Shown: piece by piece, positions 1-6,277 of the stretch
Layout: each line of letters starts with the position of its first letter
Position numbering within the stretch: the first letter of the stretch is position 1
Assembly (NCBI GenBank): GCA_005879245.1
Contig: VBLA01000179.1
Location: 1 to 11,057, forward strand
Source of the DNA: Deltaproteobacteria bacterium
GTDB lineage: Bacteria; Desulfobacterota; Binatia; DP-6
Direction: 5' to 3'
DNA: 11,057 nt
Program-made: the position numbers and the translations under genes
Notes under the pieces: generated by a model
Databases searched by the model: none
Told to the model about the DNA's origin: nothing
Seen by the model: only the letters and a program-made list of their open reading frames with translations

Positions 1-2
1 TC

Positions 3-326
3 GGCCCGAAGACGGCGGATGCTTTCCGTCACGAGATCGAGCAGGCGCGGACGGTCTTCTGGAATGGACCGATGGGAATCTTCGAGATCGAACCGTTCAG
101 CCGCGGCACGCTCGCCGTGGCCGAGGGAATGGCGGCGTGCAGGGGCACGACGGTCGTCGGGGGCGGTGACTCGGTCGCCGCCCTCCGACGGGCCGGGAAG
201 CTCGAAGCGGTGAGCCACGTGTCGACCGGCGGCGGCGCGTCGCTCGAGTTCCTCGAGGGGCGGGAGCTGCCCGGACTCCGCGCGCTTGAGGAGGAGGCGA
301 CCGAGCCGATGGAGAAGGCGCCATGA
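3..326 (+). CDS. pgk: Phosphoglycerate kinase, C-terminal part (cut by window edge)
   Basis: The last 107 residues of phosphoglycerate kinase, the cytoplasmic glycolytic enzyme that moves the acyl phosphate of 1,3-bisphosphoglycerate to ADP. The start lies off the left edge; the family is about 390-400 residues, so roughly a quarter is present. Diagnostic C-terminal motifs are visible: VFWNGPMGIFE (from base 57), the glycine-rich nucleotide-binding stretch TTVVGGGDSVAA, and HVSTGGGASLEFLEG near the end. After the usual terminal LPG there is a short acidic tail (EEEATEPMEKAP) beyond the normal family end. The stop TGA overlaps the ATG of tpiA in an ATGA (323-326), implying translational coupling in a pgk-tpiA-secG operon. 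Identification is secure; nothing in the visible part looks damaged. Confidence 0.96.
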   Translation, partial: GPKTADAFRHEIEQARTVFWNGPMGIFEIEPFSRGTLAVAEGMAACRGTTVVGGGDSVAALRRAGKLEAVSHVSTGGGASLEFLEGRELPGLRALEEEATEPMEKAP

Positions 327-986
327 GCCGCACACCGTTGATCGCCGGCAACTGGAAGATGCACGGCGGCCCTCGACGCGGTGGCGCAGGCGGTCAACGG
401 GACGAGCATCAAGCTCGCCGCCCAGCACTGCCACTGGGAGCCGCAGGGAGCCTACACGGGCGAGATCTCGGTCGCGATGCTGCGCGAGACCGGGTGCACG
501 TACGTCATCGTCGGCCACTCCGAGCGCCGGCAGCACTTCGGCGACACGAACGAGACCGTCAACCGCCGCGTCCACGCCGTGCTGGCCGGGGGACTCGTCC
601 CGATCGTCTGCGTCGGCGAGACGCTCGAGGAGCGCGAGGCGGAAGCGACCGGCGCCGTCGTTGCCCGGCAGGTCGACACGGCCTTCGCCGACGTCCGCCC
701 CGAGCAGCTCGCCACTTGCGTCATCGCCTACGAGCCGGTGTGGGCGATCGGCACCGGCCGCACCGCCACGCCCGGACAGGCGCAGGAGGTCCACGATGCC
801 ATCCGCCGCCAGATCGGCAGCCGCGCCTCGGCGGCGACGGCGGAGCGCATCCGCCTCCTCTACGGCGGCAGCGTGAAGCCTGATAATATCGATGCCCTCA
901 TGGCGGAGCCCGACATCGATGGCGCGCTCGTCGGCGGCGCGAGCCTCGATGCCACAGCCTTCACCCGCATCGTCCAGTATCAATGA
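323..986 (+). pseudogene. tpiA: Triosephosphate isomerase with internal deletion and frameshift
   Basis: Triosephosphate isomerase interconverts dihydroxyacetone phosphate and glyceraldehyde 3-phosphate. The proper start is ATG 323, giving [12 protein letters not shown] with the substrate-binding Asn and catalytic Lys of NWKM. The remainder continues in the next frame from about base 369, reading ALDAVAQAV, and runs intact to TGA 984-986. That part carries the catalytic His in GHSERR, the catalytic Glu in [10 protein letters not shown], the phosphate loop LLYGGSVKP and the ending [15 protein letters not shown]. Compared with the roughly 250-residue family, about 30 residues between the NWKM loop and the segment after the second beta strand are absent, and the frame differs by a missing length of 3n+2 bases. 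A GTG at 381 could start a 201-residue fragment, but it would lack the catalytic Lys. As glycolytic tpiA is normally kept, a local assembly collapse is at least as likely as true inactivation. Confidence 0.88.
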
Positions 987-987
987 T

Positions 988-995
988 GGAGGAGG
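988..995 (+). promoter_or_regulatory. Ribosome binding site of secG
   Basis: GGAGGAGG starts one base after the tpiA stop codon and lies 7 bases before the ATG at 1003. It fixes the secG start against the longer in-frame reading that begins inside tpiA at 892. Confidence 0.8.
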
Positions 996-1002
996 ACGTT
1001 CG

Positions 1003-1407
1003 ATGAGCGTGGTGCTGATCCAGTACGTCGTGCCGGTCATTCACGTGCTCGCCTGCCTCTTCCTGATCGTCGTCGTGCTCCTCCAGACCGGGAAGGGCGC
1101 CGACATGGGCGCCGTGTTCGGGGGCGGCAGCCAGACGCTCTTCGGCTCCGGCGGCGCCGGCAACTTCTTGACCAAGCTCACGACCGGCATGGCGATCGCC
1201 TTCATGGCGACGTCGCTCATCCTGACCTACGGCGCGAGCCGCACGGCGACGTCGAATCTGCTGAACCGCCTCCCCGTGCCTGCCGCCGAGACCGAACCCG
1301 CGCCACCGCCCGCAGCGCCCGCCGAGGCCGAGGCGACGCCACCGGTTCCTCCCGCGGAGGCGCCGGTCGAGTCGGCACCCGCGGGCGCGCCGGCGCCGGC
1401 GCAGTAG
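1003..1407 (+). CDS. secG: Preprotein translocase subunit SecG
   Basis: SecG is the small non-essential inner-membrane subunit of the SecYEG channel that helps SecA-driven export. The 134-residue product has the SecG plan: a first membrane helix at about residues 8-27 ending in VVLLQTGKGADMG, a glycine-rich cytoplasmic loop (GGGSQTLFGSGGAGNFLTK) at about 37-57, and a second helix at about 58-76. From about residue 89 a tail rich in Pro, Ala and Glu follows, a low-complexity extension common in SecG of high-GC bacteria and the least conserved part. The ATG at 1003 is preceded by a strong GGAGGAGG site. The gene is the third in a pgk-tpiA-secG order and is followed by a tRNA-Leu gene, an arrangement seen in many bacteria. 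Confidence 0.95.
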   Translation: MSVVLIQYVVPVIHVLACLFLIVVVLLQTGKGADMGAVFGGGSQTLFGSGGAGNFLTKLTTGMAIAFMATSLILTYGASRTATSNLLNRLPVPAAETEPAPPPAAPAEAEATPPVPPAEAPVESAPAGAPAPAQ

Positions 1408-1443
1408 TCGCGACGGCTCGACAGCCTCCGGCCGCTCTGTTAG

Positions 1444-1478
1444 ACGGGGCACGTTTCTCCCGCCCAGGCGCGCCCCGT
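1444..1478 (+). other. Inverted repeat between secG and tRNA-Leu
   Basis: ACGGGGC (1444-1450) and GCCCCGT (1472-1478) are perfect 7-base complements with a 21-base loop. The repeat sits after secG and two bases before the tRNA. No T-run follows, so it is not a classical Rho-independent terminator. It might mark the 3' end of the secG message or a tRNA processing context, or be chance in GC-rich DNA. Confidence 0.3.
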
Positions 1479-1480
1479 GT

Positions 1481-1564
1481 GCGAGGATGGCGGAAATGGC
1501 AGACGCGCTAGTTTGAGGGGCTAGTGGGGTAAAACCCGTGGGGGTTCAAGTCCCCCTCCTCGCA
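1481..1564 (+). tRNA. tRNA-Leu (anticodon GAG)
   Basis: An 84-base class II tRNA. The acceptor stem GCGAGGA (1481-1487) pairs with TCCTCGC (1557-1563), with A1564 as discriminator. The D-arm region is GCGGAAATGGCAGACGCGC. The anticodon stem CTAGT/GCTAG (with a G-U closing pair) encloses the loop TTGAGGG, with anticodon GAG at 1515-1517, reading CTC and CTT leucine codons. The long variable arm (GGG/CCC stem with a TAAAA loop region) is the class II hallmark, and the T-arm is GGGGG-TTCAAGT-CCCCC. CCA is not encoded: the next bases are TTT. The gene lies two bases from the stop codon of the convergent hydrolase gene. Confidence 0.96.
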
Positions 1565-1566
1565 TT

Positions 1567-2499
1567 TCACACGCTCGGAATCGTCAGAGGCTTGCCACCA
1601 GCCTCGACGGCCACCTTCGTTTCGATATCTCTTCCTATTGGTTGGGTTCCCGACAGGAAACCGTCGATGAGCCGGGCGACCTCCTGCGGGTGCTCCTCGT
1701 AGACGAAGAGTTTCGTGTTGGCGATTGCGTGAAACCCGACGACGTTCGGGAACTGCCGCACCATCTCCCGAGCCCTCGGCTCGGGAAAGGTCGGATCGTT
1801 CGCGCCCCAGATGAAGAGCGTCGGCATCGCGAGCCGCTGATGGAGGTTTTTGAACTCGTCCAGCCTCGCAAATTTCATTCGCCTCAGGAAACGCATGGCA
1901 CCGTCCATCCGAGCGTCCGAGCCGATGAGCGGCTCGACGAACGATTCGTGAAATTCCCCCTCCAGGGTGGTCAAGTCATGGAAGCAGCCGCCGAAGACCA
2001 ACGACGACCGGCGAAACGCAGAGGACTTCAGCAGCTGCTGGATGACGTTCCCGAACCCAGGAACGTGCGCCAGAGCCTGATACATCGGGATCCACGGAGG
2101 GCGATGGAACGGGATCTCGGTGTTGGTCAGGATGAGGCGCGACACCCGCCCCGTGTCGATGAGCGCCAGCTCGCGAGCGATCCAGCCGCCCGTGTCGTTG
2201 CCAACGAGTGCGTAGGAATCGACACCGAGCTCCGACAGCACCCGCTGGAGAGCCCGGGCCTGCCCTGGCGAGGCATAGTCGTCATCGGCCGCGCTGTGTG
2301 ATTGTCCGAGCCCGATCAGGTCCGGTGTGTAGCAGGTAAAACGATCTCGAAGGCGCACGACGACCTTGTCCCAGGTGTGCCCCGAGAGGGGAAAGCCGTG
2401 CACGAAGACCACCGGCGGTCCGCTTCCCTGCTTGCGCCAGTGAACTGATGCCTCTCCGACCCGGGTGCTTCCTTCGATCGAAGAGCATGCGCTGTCCAC
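1567..2499 (-). CDS. Alpha/beta hydrolase with Asp nucleophile (haloalkane dehalogenase / epoxide hydrolase-like)
   Basis: A 310-residue cytoplasmic alpha/beta-hydrolase fold protein without a signal peptide. The oxyanion-hole motif HGFPLSGHTW lies at about residues 34-43. The nucleophile elbow reads LVGNDTGGW, placing Asp102 where most esterases have Ser, as in haloalkane dehalogenases and epoxide hydrolases, which form an ester intermediate on Asp. A cap domain covers about residues 132-215, and the acid motif IWGANDPTFP is near Asp235. Where the usual GH with the catalytic base is expected, the sequence reads ANTKLFVYEEHP, so the canonical His is absent (Lys263). I recall other GNDTGG proteins lacking it too, so this may be a subfamily trait. 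The GTG at 2499 is chosen because GGAGGGAG lies 9 bases upstream; TTG 2523 would add 8 residues. Base composition looks less GC-rich than the neighbours. Substrate unknown. Confidence 0.85.
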   Translation of the reverse strand: MDSACSSIEGSTRVGEASVHWRKQGSGPPVVFVHGFPLSGHTWDKVVVRLRDRFTCYTPDLIGLGQSHSAADDDYASPGQARALQRVLSELGVDSYALVGNDTGGWIARELALIDTGRVSRLILTNTEIPFHRPPWIPMYQALAHVPGFGNVIQQLLKSSAFRRSSLVFGGCFHDLTTLEGEFHESFVEPLIGSDARMDGAMRFLRRMKFARLDEFKNLHQRLAMPTLFIWGANDPTFPEPRAREMVRQFPNVVGFHAIANTKLFVYEEHPQEVARLIDGFLSGTQPIGRDIETKVAVEAGGKPLTIPSV

Positions 2500-2508
2500 C
2501 GGAGTGCT

Positions 2509-2516
2509 CTCCCTCC
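2509..2516 (-). promoter_or_regulatory. Ribosome binding site of the alpha/beta hydrolase
   Basis: On the minus strand the sequence reads GGAGGGAG, ending 9 bases before the GTG at 2499. The upstream TTG at 2523 has no such site, so this element favours the GTG start. Confidence 0.6.
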
Positions 2517-2564
2517 CGGTCAAGGTCGCACGTGGTCACCCGCTTTCGTCACCAGCGGCGGACC

Positions 2565-2593
2565 GCGCGGGCAATCGACGGCGATGCCCGCGC
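2565..2593 (-). terminator. Hairpin downstream of the OmpA-lipoprotein gene, terminator-like without T-run
   Basis: GCGCGGGCA (2565-2573) and TGCCCGCGC (2585-2593) form a perfect 9-base stem with an 11-base loop, about 30 bases after the stop codon of the lipoprotein gene and before the hydrolase gene. No T-rich stretch follows on the minus strand, so intrinsic termination is uncertain. It could instead protect the 3' end of the upstream message. Confidence 0.35.
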
Positions 2594-2623
2594 TCACGGA
2601 TCCGGCGTGCAGGTCCCCGATCG

Positions 2624-3274
2624 TCATTCGGCGACGATGTCGACCCGGCGGTTCTTTGCGCGGCCAGCGGCCGTCGCGTTGCTCGCCACCGGACGCGTCT
2701 CGCCGTACCAGGCGGTCTTGATCCGGCTCGCGCTGATACCCTTCTCGACCATGTAGTCGCGGGCCGCGTTCGCCCGGCGCTCGGAGAGCTTCATGTTGTA
2801 GTCGTGGGAACCCACGGAGTCGGTGTGACCCTCGACCACGACGCGCATCGTGGGACTCGCCCGCATGATCTGCACCGCGTGATCCACGTGCGTCCGGCCC
2901 TCCGTCGTGAGAACGGCGCGGTTGAACTCGAAGCTCGGCCCGGTCAGGCTCTCGATCTTCCGCGGGGCCGGCGGAGGCGGGGGTGGCGGCGGAGGCGGCG
3001 GAGGTGGCACGGGCTTCTCCTCCTCGCAGAGGTACTGCCCCGCTGCCCAGCCGAGCAGGCCGCCCACCAGGACGCCGCCAGCGGCCGCGCCCCCGATTTC
3101 CGGAGCGCCCGAGTCGTTGTCGCCCAAGGCGACCCCGAGCCCTGCCCCCGCACCGCCCAGCGCAGCGCCCCAGGCGGGCAGGGCCCACTTGCAGTACTTG
3201 TCATGGCGCATCGCGGAACAGCCTCCCAGCGCCAGGACGGCCACCATCGCTACGACTCCACGAGTCCTCATCAT
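2624..3274 (-). CDS. OmpA-family peptidoglycan-associated lipoprotein
   Basis: A 216-residue envelope protein expected in the outer membrane and bound to peptidoglycan. It starts with a lipoprotein signal: basic MMRTRG, a hydrophobic stretch, and lipobox LGGC with the lipidated Cys at residue 19. Residues 33-80 are a Gly/Ala-rich glycine-zipper-like segment. A linker with 13 consecutive prolines (90-102) follows, then a C-terminal OmpA domain (about 108-216) showing FEFNRAVLT, the peptidoglycan-binding stretch VEGHTDSVGSHDYN..LSERRA, and the closing NRRVDI. The layout resembles Pal/YiaD-type proteins, though Pal lacks the zipper. GGAGGAG (3278-3284) lies 3 bases before ATG 3274 and 6 before ATG 3271, so the second Met is equally plausible. 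It stands alone on its strand, about 125 bases from the next gene. Confidence 0.9.
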   Translation of the reverse strand: MMRTRGVVAMVAVLALGGCSAMRHDKYCKWALPAWGAALGGAGAGLGVALGDNDSGAPEIGGAAAGGVLVGGLLGWAAGQYLCEEEKPVPPPPPPPPPPPPPAPRKIESLTGPSFEFNRAVLTTEGRTHVDHAVQIMRASPTMRVVVEGHTDSVGSHDYNMKLSERRANAARDYMVEKGISASRIKTAWYGETRPVASNATAAGRAKNRRVDIVAE

Positions 3275-3542
3275 GTGCTCCTCCAGTTGGACGATCAGGC
3301 CGATGTTCTTGGCGCCCTCCCGATTTGCCGCGCCCCTGCGGGTTTCGCTGACCGGCTCGAGGGCCGCATCCTCGCCCTGCAGTCCTCGGCCTTCGCTTCG
3401 GGTTCGAGCCTCCCTCCTGGCCTTTCAGGCGCTCAACCTTTTCGCGCACTTGCCCGTGCGCCTGCGACCCCGTAGCGGTCACGCCCGTCCCTTTTTGGGG
3501 GGTCACGCGCGAGCGGGCGACATGGGATACTGGCGGGAGACC
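3275..3542. other. Intergenic region between the divergent lipoprotein and secreted-protein genes
   Basis: This stretch should hold the promoters of both divergent genes, but I see no convincing sigma-70 pair on either strand. A direct repeat GGTCACGC occurs at 3477-3484 and 3501-3508, 24 bases apart start to start, flanking CCCTTTTTGGG. The only other clear element is the lipoprotein ribosome binding site at 3278-3284. No small gene with a credible start and ribosome site is evident. Confidence 0.5.
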
Positions 3543-4006
3543 ATGGGCAGCACACCCTTCGCGCACTTCAGGCGCGGCGTCTTCTTGCTGCCGATCGCCC
3601 TGGGATTCTTCGCGACCGGAGCGCATGCGGCAGCAAAGCCTGCCTTCGTCCAGAAAGCATACTTCCAGATCACCTCGGGCAGCAGCTTCAGCGTGAGGCT
3701 CAGACGTACTCCGGTTTGCGCCAGACGAATCCCTTCCACGTGGGGGTGTCGGCCACCGGCAGCGGCAGTCTCGCCAGTAGCGGGGCGCTCACCACCGCCG
3801 CTTCTTCCGAGCTCCTCTTCGCGGCCGGCATGACCGGCGCCGTGTTCACCGCCCCCGGCTCCGGCTTCACCAGCCGGATCGTGACGTCGCCGGACGGCGA
3901 CCTCGTGGAAGATGCCGTCGCGGCATCGCCCGGAAGCTACACCGCCACGGCGTCGCTCAGCGGCGGCATCTGGCAGCTGCAGCTGGCCGCCTTCCAGGGT
4001 GCGTAG
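3543..4006 (+). pseudogene. Secreted repeat-type surface protein, broken by internal loss and frameshift
   Basis: The 5' part from ATG 3543 (GGCGGGAG just upstream; ATG 3522 is an alternative) encodes a signal peptide, RRGVFLLPIALGFFATGAHA, with likely cleavage after AHA, then KPAFVQKAYFQITSGSSFSV. That frame degenerates near base 3690-3700. A different frame then gives a coherent C-terminus, YSGLRQTNPFHVGVSATG through GSGFTSRIVTSPDGDLVED to GIWQLQLAAFQGA, ending at TAG 4006. From memory this matches a family of exported beta-rich proteins that begin AFVQK and contain about 60-70 residues (NLNVVVVGW to ILEYSGL) between these two parts; that block is missing. Function is unknown; the family looks like an extracellular or surface domain. 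The stop lies 12 bases from the convergent MFS gene. The start of the damage matches the type seen in tpiA. Confidence 0.7.
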
Positions 4007-4018
4007 GTCGCCACGCGG

Positions 4019-5386
4019 CTAGACGGCCGCGCGTGGTGCGCCCGGGAGCCGCCGCGCGAGGCCGAGCGTTGCCAGCGCGGCGGCGAGCATCGTCGCGAAC
4101 CCCAGCGCAAAACCCGCGACCGGCGGCGCGCCCCGCGTGTCCGCGAGGGCGACGGCGGCCCCGCCGAGGCCCGCACCGAGCGCGACGCCGAGCACGTTGG
4201 CGAGCTGCATCGCCGCCGAGGCCGCGCCTTCCTCGGCGGCGGGCGCCTGCTCGATGACGGCGAGGCTGATGGTGGCGTGCGCCACCCCCATGCCGAGGCC
4301 GGCGACCGCCCACCCGAGCGCCGCGACCGCGACCGGCGTCTCCGCGACGAGGAGGAAGCTCACGATCGCGATGCCACAGGCGATCAGCGCCGCTCCGATC
4401 CCGACGAGGAGACGGCGGCTGCGCCGCTTCGCCTCCCGCGCCTGAACCCAGGCGCCCGCGGTCCAGGCGAACGTCGCGCCGCTGAGAGAGAGCCCGGCCA
4501 CCGTGGCGGACTGGCCGCGCACCAGGGTCAGCATGAGCGGCAGCAGGATCTCGGCGCCGAAGAAGGCGACGCTGACCGTCGCCATCGACAGGATGGTCGC
4601 CGGAATCCCCGCCCGTGCGTGGAGCGTCCCTTTCGGCATGAGCCGTCTGATCCCCGGGACGGCCATCACGACACCGAGTGTTGCGAGGCCCAGCACCGCC
4701 GTGAGGGCCCGGGCCGAGAGGCCGAGGAGCACGACGACGCTTCCCGCGGCGAGGAGGACGGCGGGCCCGATCGGGCTCGACATCCGCTTCGAAGTTCCGC
4801 CGTCTGGTGGCGGGGGCAACCTCGACAGGGCCGGCACCGTGAGGGCCGCGGCGACGAAGACGATGGGCACGAGGCCGAAGAAGACGAGCCGCCAGCTCAT
4901 GTGGTCGGCCACGTATCCGCTCACCCCCGGACCGACGAGCCCGGGCACCACCCACGCCGTCGAGAGCAAGGCCAGCATGCGCGGCTGCTGATCCGCGGGG
5001 TAGCACCGGGCGACGCACGCATAGATGACCGCCGAGAGCTCTCCCGCCCCGAATCCCTGGACGGCGCGGGCCGCGATGAGCGCGGCCATCGACGGCGCCG
5101 CCCCGCCCCCCAGGAGACCGAGCGCGAAGAGCGCCAGCCCGGCGGCCAGGGGGCCGCGTGGACCATGGCGATCAATGCGCTCGCCGGCCACCGCGATGCC
5201 GACGACGTTGGTGAGCATGAAGGCGCTGAACGCCCACCCGTAGCTCATGAGCCCACCCAGCTCGCGCACCGCGGTCGGCATGACCGTCGTCACTGCGAGC
5301 CCCTCGAAGGCCACGCAGACGACGGTCAGGAGAAGGCCCGCGGTGAGCGAGCGTTGCCAGGAACGCGTCATCGGGGGGCGCACCAT
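4019..5386 (-). CDS. MFS transporter, drug-efflux-like
   Basis: An integral inner-membrane major facilitator superfamily carrier of about 455 residues, likely a proton-coupled exporter. The first helix (LTAGLLLTVVCVAFEGLAVT) is followed by TTVMPTAVRELGG. The loop between helices 2 and 3 has MFS motif A in the form GERIDRHGPRGP, and helix 5 has the antiporter motif C in WVVPGLVGPGVSGYVAD. A basic loop (KRRSRR) occurs in the second half, and hydrophobic segments fill the protein to its C-terminus. The number of helices was not resolved exactly; 12-14 are plausible. Start choice is open: ATG 5386 is used, ATG 5371 is equally good, and ATG 5446 would add 20 non-membrane residues and run through the putative promoter of the divergent SDR gene. 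None has a clear ribosome site. Substrate unknown. Confidence 0.88.
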   Translation of the reverse strand: MVRPPMTRSWQRSLTAGLLLTVVCVAFEGLAVTTVMPTAVRELGGLMSYGWAFSAFMLTNVVGIAVAGERIDRHGPRGPLAAGLALFALGLLGGGAAPSMAALIAARAVQGFGAGELSAVIYACVARCYPADQQPRMLALLSTAWVVPGLVGPGVSGYVADHMSWRLVFFGLVPIVFVAAALTVPALSRLPPPPDGGTSKRMSSPIGPAVLLAAGSVVVLLGLSARALTAVLGLATLGVVMAVPGIRRLMPKGTLHARAGIPATILSMATVSVAFFGAEILLPLMLTLVRGQSATVAGLSLSGATFAWTAGAWVQAREAKRRSRRLLVGIGAALIACGIAIVSFLLVAETPVAVAALGWAVAGLGMGVAHATISLAVIEQAPAAEEGAASAAMQLANVLGVALGAGLGGAAVALADTRGAPPVAGFALGFATMLAAALATLGLARRLPGAPRAAV

Positions 5387-5430
5387 GGCATGGGCAGGCG
5401 GCGGCGAACCAGAGCTGCACCGCGCTGCCG

Positions 5431-5460
5431 TTGACGCCCGGTTCATGTGCGGCGTAGCTT
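5431..5460 (+). promoter_or_regulatory. Candidate sigma-70-type promoter for the SDR-MBL pair
   Basis: TTGACG (5431-5436) matches five of six bases of the -35 consensus. An 18-base spacer separates it from TAGCTT (5455-5460), which keeps the first two and last bases of TATAAT. Transcription would start about 30 bases before the SDR start codon, just ahead of its ribosome site. The match at -10 is weak. Confidence 0.35.
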
Positions 5461-5480
5461 CGAGGGAGGACTCGGCGCTC

Positions 5481-5489
5481 GAGGAGGAG
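5481..5489 (+). promoter_or_regulatory. Ribosome binding site of the SDR gene
   Basis: GAGGAGGAG lies 7 bases before the ATG at 5497, a strong Shine-Dalgarno match that fixes this start. Confidence 0.75.
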
Positions 5490-5496
5490 TCACCGC

Positions 5497-6261
5497 ATGC
5501 GATTCGAGGGGAAGATCGTCATCGTCACCGGTGCGGGGTCGGGGTTCGGGGAAGCGGTCGCGACGCGATTCGCCCGCGAGGGTGCGCGCGTCGTCGTCGC
5601 CGACGTGAACGAGGCGAACGGCCGCCGCGTCGCCGCCGCGATCGCCCAGGAGGGCGGCGCGGCGCGCTTCGTCCGCGCCGACGTCTCCCGCTCTGCCGAC
5701 GTGCAGGCGATGATCGGGGAGGCGACATCGGGCTTCGGGGCGCTCGACATCCTCGTCAACAACGCCGGCTTCTCGCACCGGATGGTTCCGCTCTGGGAGC
5801 TCCCGGAGGAGGAGTACGAGCGCGTCTTCGCGACCAACGTCCGCGGCGTCTACCTCGGCTGCAAGTACGCCGTGCCGGTGATGAAAGAGCGGGGTGGAGG
5901 TGTGATCGTGAACACCGCGTCGATCGGCGCCGTCGCACCGCGCCCCGGCGTCACCGCTTACAACGCCACCAAGGGCGCCGTGATCACGCTCACGCGCGGG
6001 CTCGCGGTCGAGGTCGCACCCTTCCGCATCCGCGTGAACGCCGAGAACCCGGTCGCCGCCGAGACCGGCTTCATGAAGACCGCGACGGGTCTCGACAAGC
6101 TGCCGGACGAGCTCCGCCGCCAGCTGGTCGCGACCATCCCGCTCGGGCGCCTCACGGAGCCGCGCGACGTCGCGGCCGCCGTCCTGTTCCTCGCCTCCGA
6201 CGAGGCGGAGTTCCTGACCGGCGTGTGCCTCGACGTGGACGGCGGGCGGAGCATCTCCTGA
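5497..6261 (+). CDS. SDR family NAD-dependent oxidoreductase
   Basis: A 254-residue cytoplasmic classical short-chain dehydrogenase/reductase, close to the family norm of 250. It shows the dinucleotide-binding TGAGSGFG (11-18), Asp36 at the end of the second strand (VVVADVNE), which favours NAD(H) over NADP(H), Asp62 (ADVS), NNAG (88-91), structural Asn114, and the catalytic Ser142, Tyr155 and Lys159 in the YNATK motif. The post-catalytic loop reads NPVAAETGF, where many members have a Pro-Gly turn. The C-terminus LTGVCLDVDGGRSIS is typical of FabG-like members. It oxidises a secondary alcohol or reduces a ketone; the substrate cannot be named. It is followed after 16 bases by the MBL hydrolase gene, so the two are probably cotranscribed and may act in one degradation route. 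Confidence 0.93.
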   Translation: MRFEGKIVIVTGAGSGFGEAVATRFAREGARVVVADVNEANGRRVAAAIAQEGGAARFVRADVSRSADVQAMIGEATSGFGALDILVNNAGFSHRMVPLWELPEEEYERVFATNVRGVYLGCKYAVPVMKERGGGVIVNTASIGAVAPRPGVTAYNATKGAVITLTRGLAVEVAPFRIRVNAENPVAAETGFMKTATGLDKLPDELRRQLVATIPLGRLTEPRDVAAAVLFLASDEAEFLTGVCLDVDGGRSIS

Positions 6262-6277
6262 GGTCGGGGGCACGACC

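Noticed and set aside
1481..1564. The tRNA-Leu as an integration site with a second att copy
   Set aside because: I looked for a second copy of the tRNA 3' end (GTTCAAGTCC region) and saw none in the window; no integrase gene is present.
2959..3015. The GGAGGCGG-rich tract as a CRISPR or tandem-repeat element
   Set aside because: It is the complement of the proline codons of the lipoprotein linker. There are no spacers and the repeat is explained by coding.
2465..3475. Long plus-strand frames opposite the lipoprotein, including one with a polyglycine run
   Set aside because: They are complements of the proline-coding stretch and OmpA domain. They have no ribosome site and Arg-rich composition typical of shadow frames in high-GC DNA.
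4277..5434. A 385-residue plus-strand frame opposite the MFS transporter
   Set aside because: The composition is dominated by Arg, Glu, Asp and His without any hydrophobic core, while the minus strand gives a clear membrane transporter with MFS motifs.
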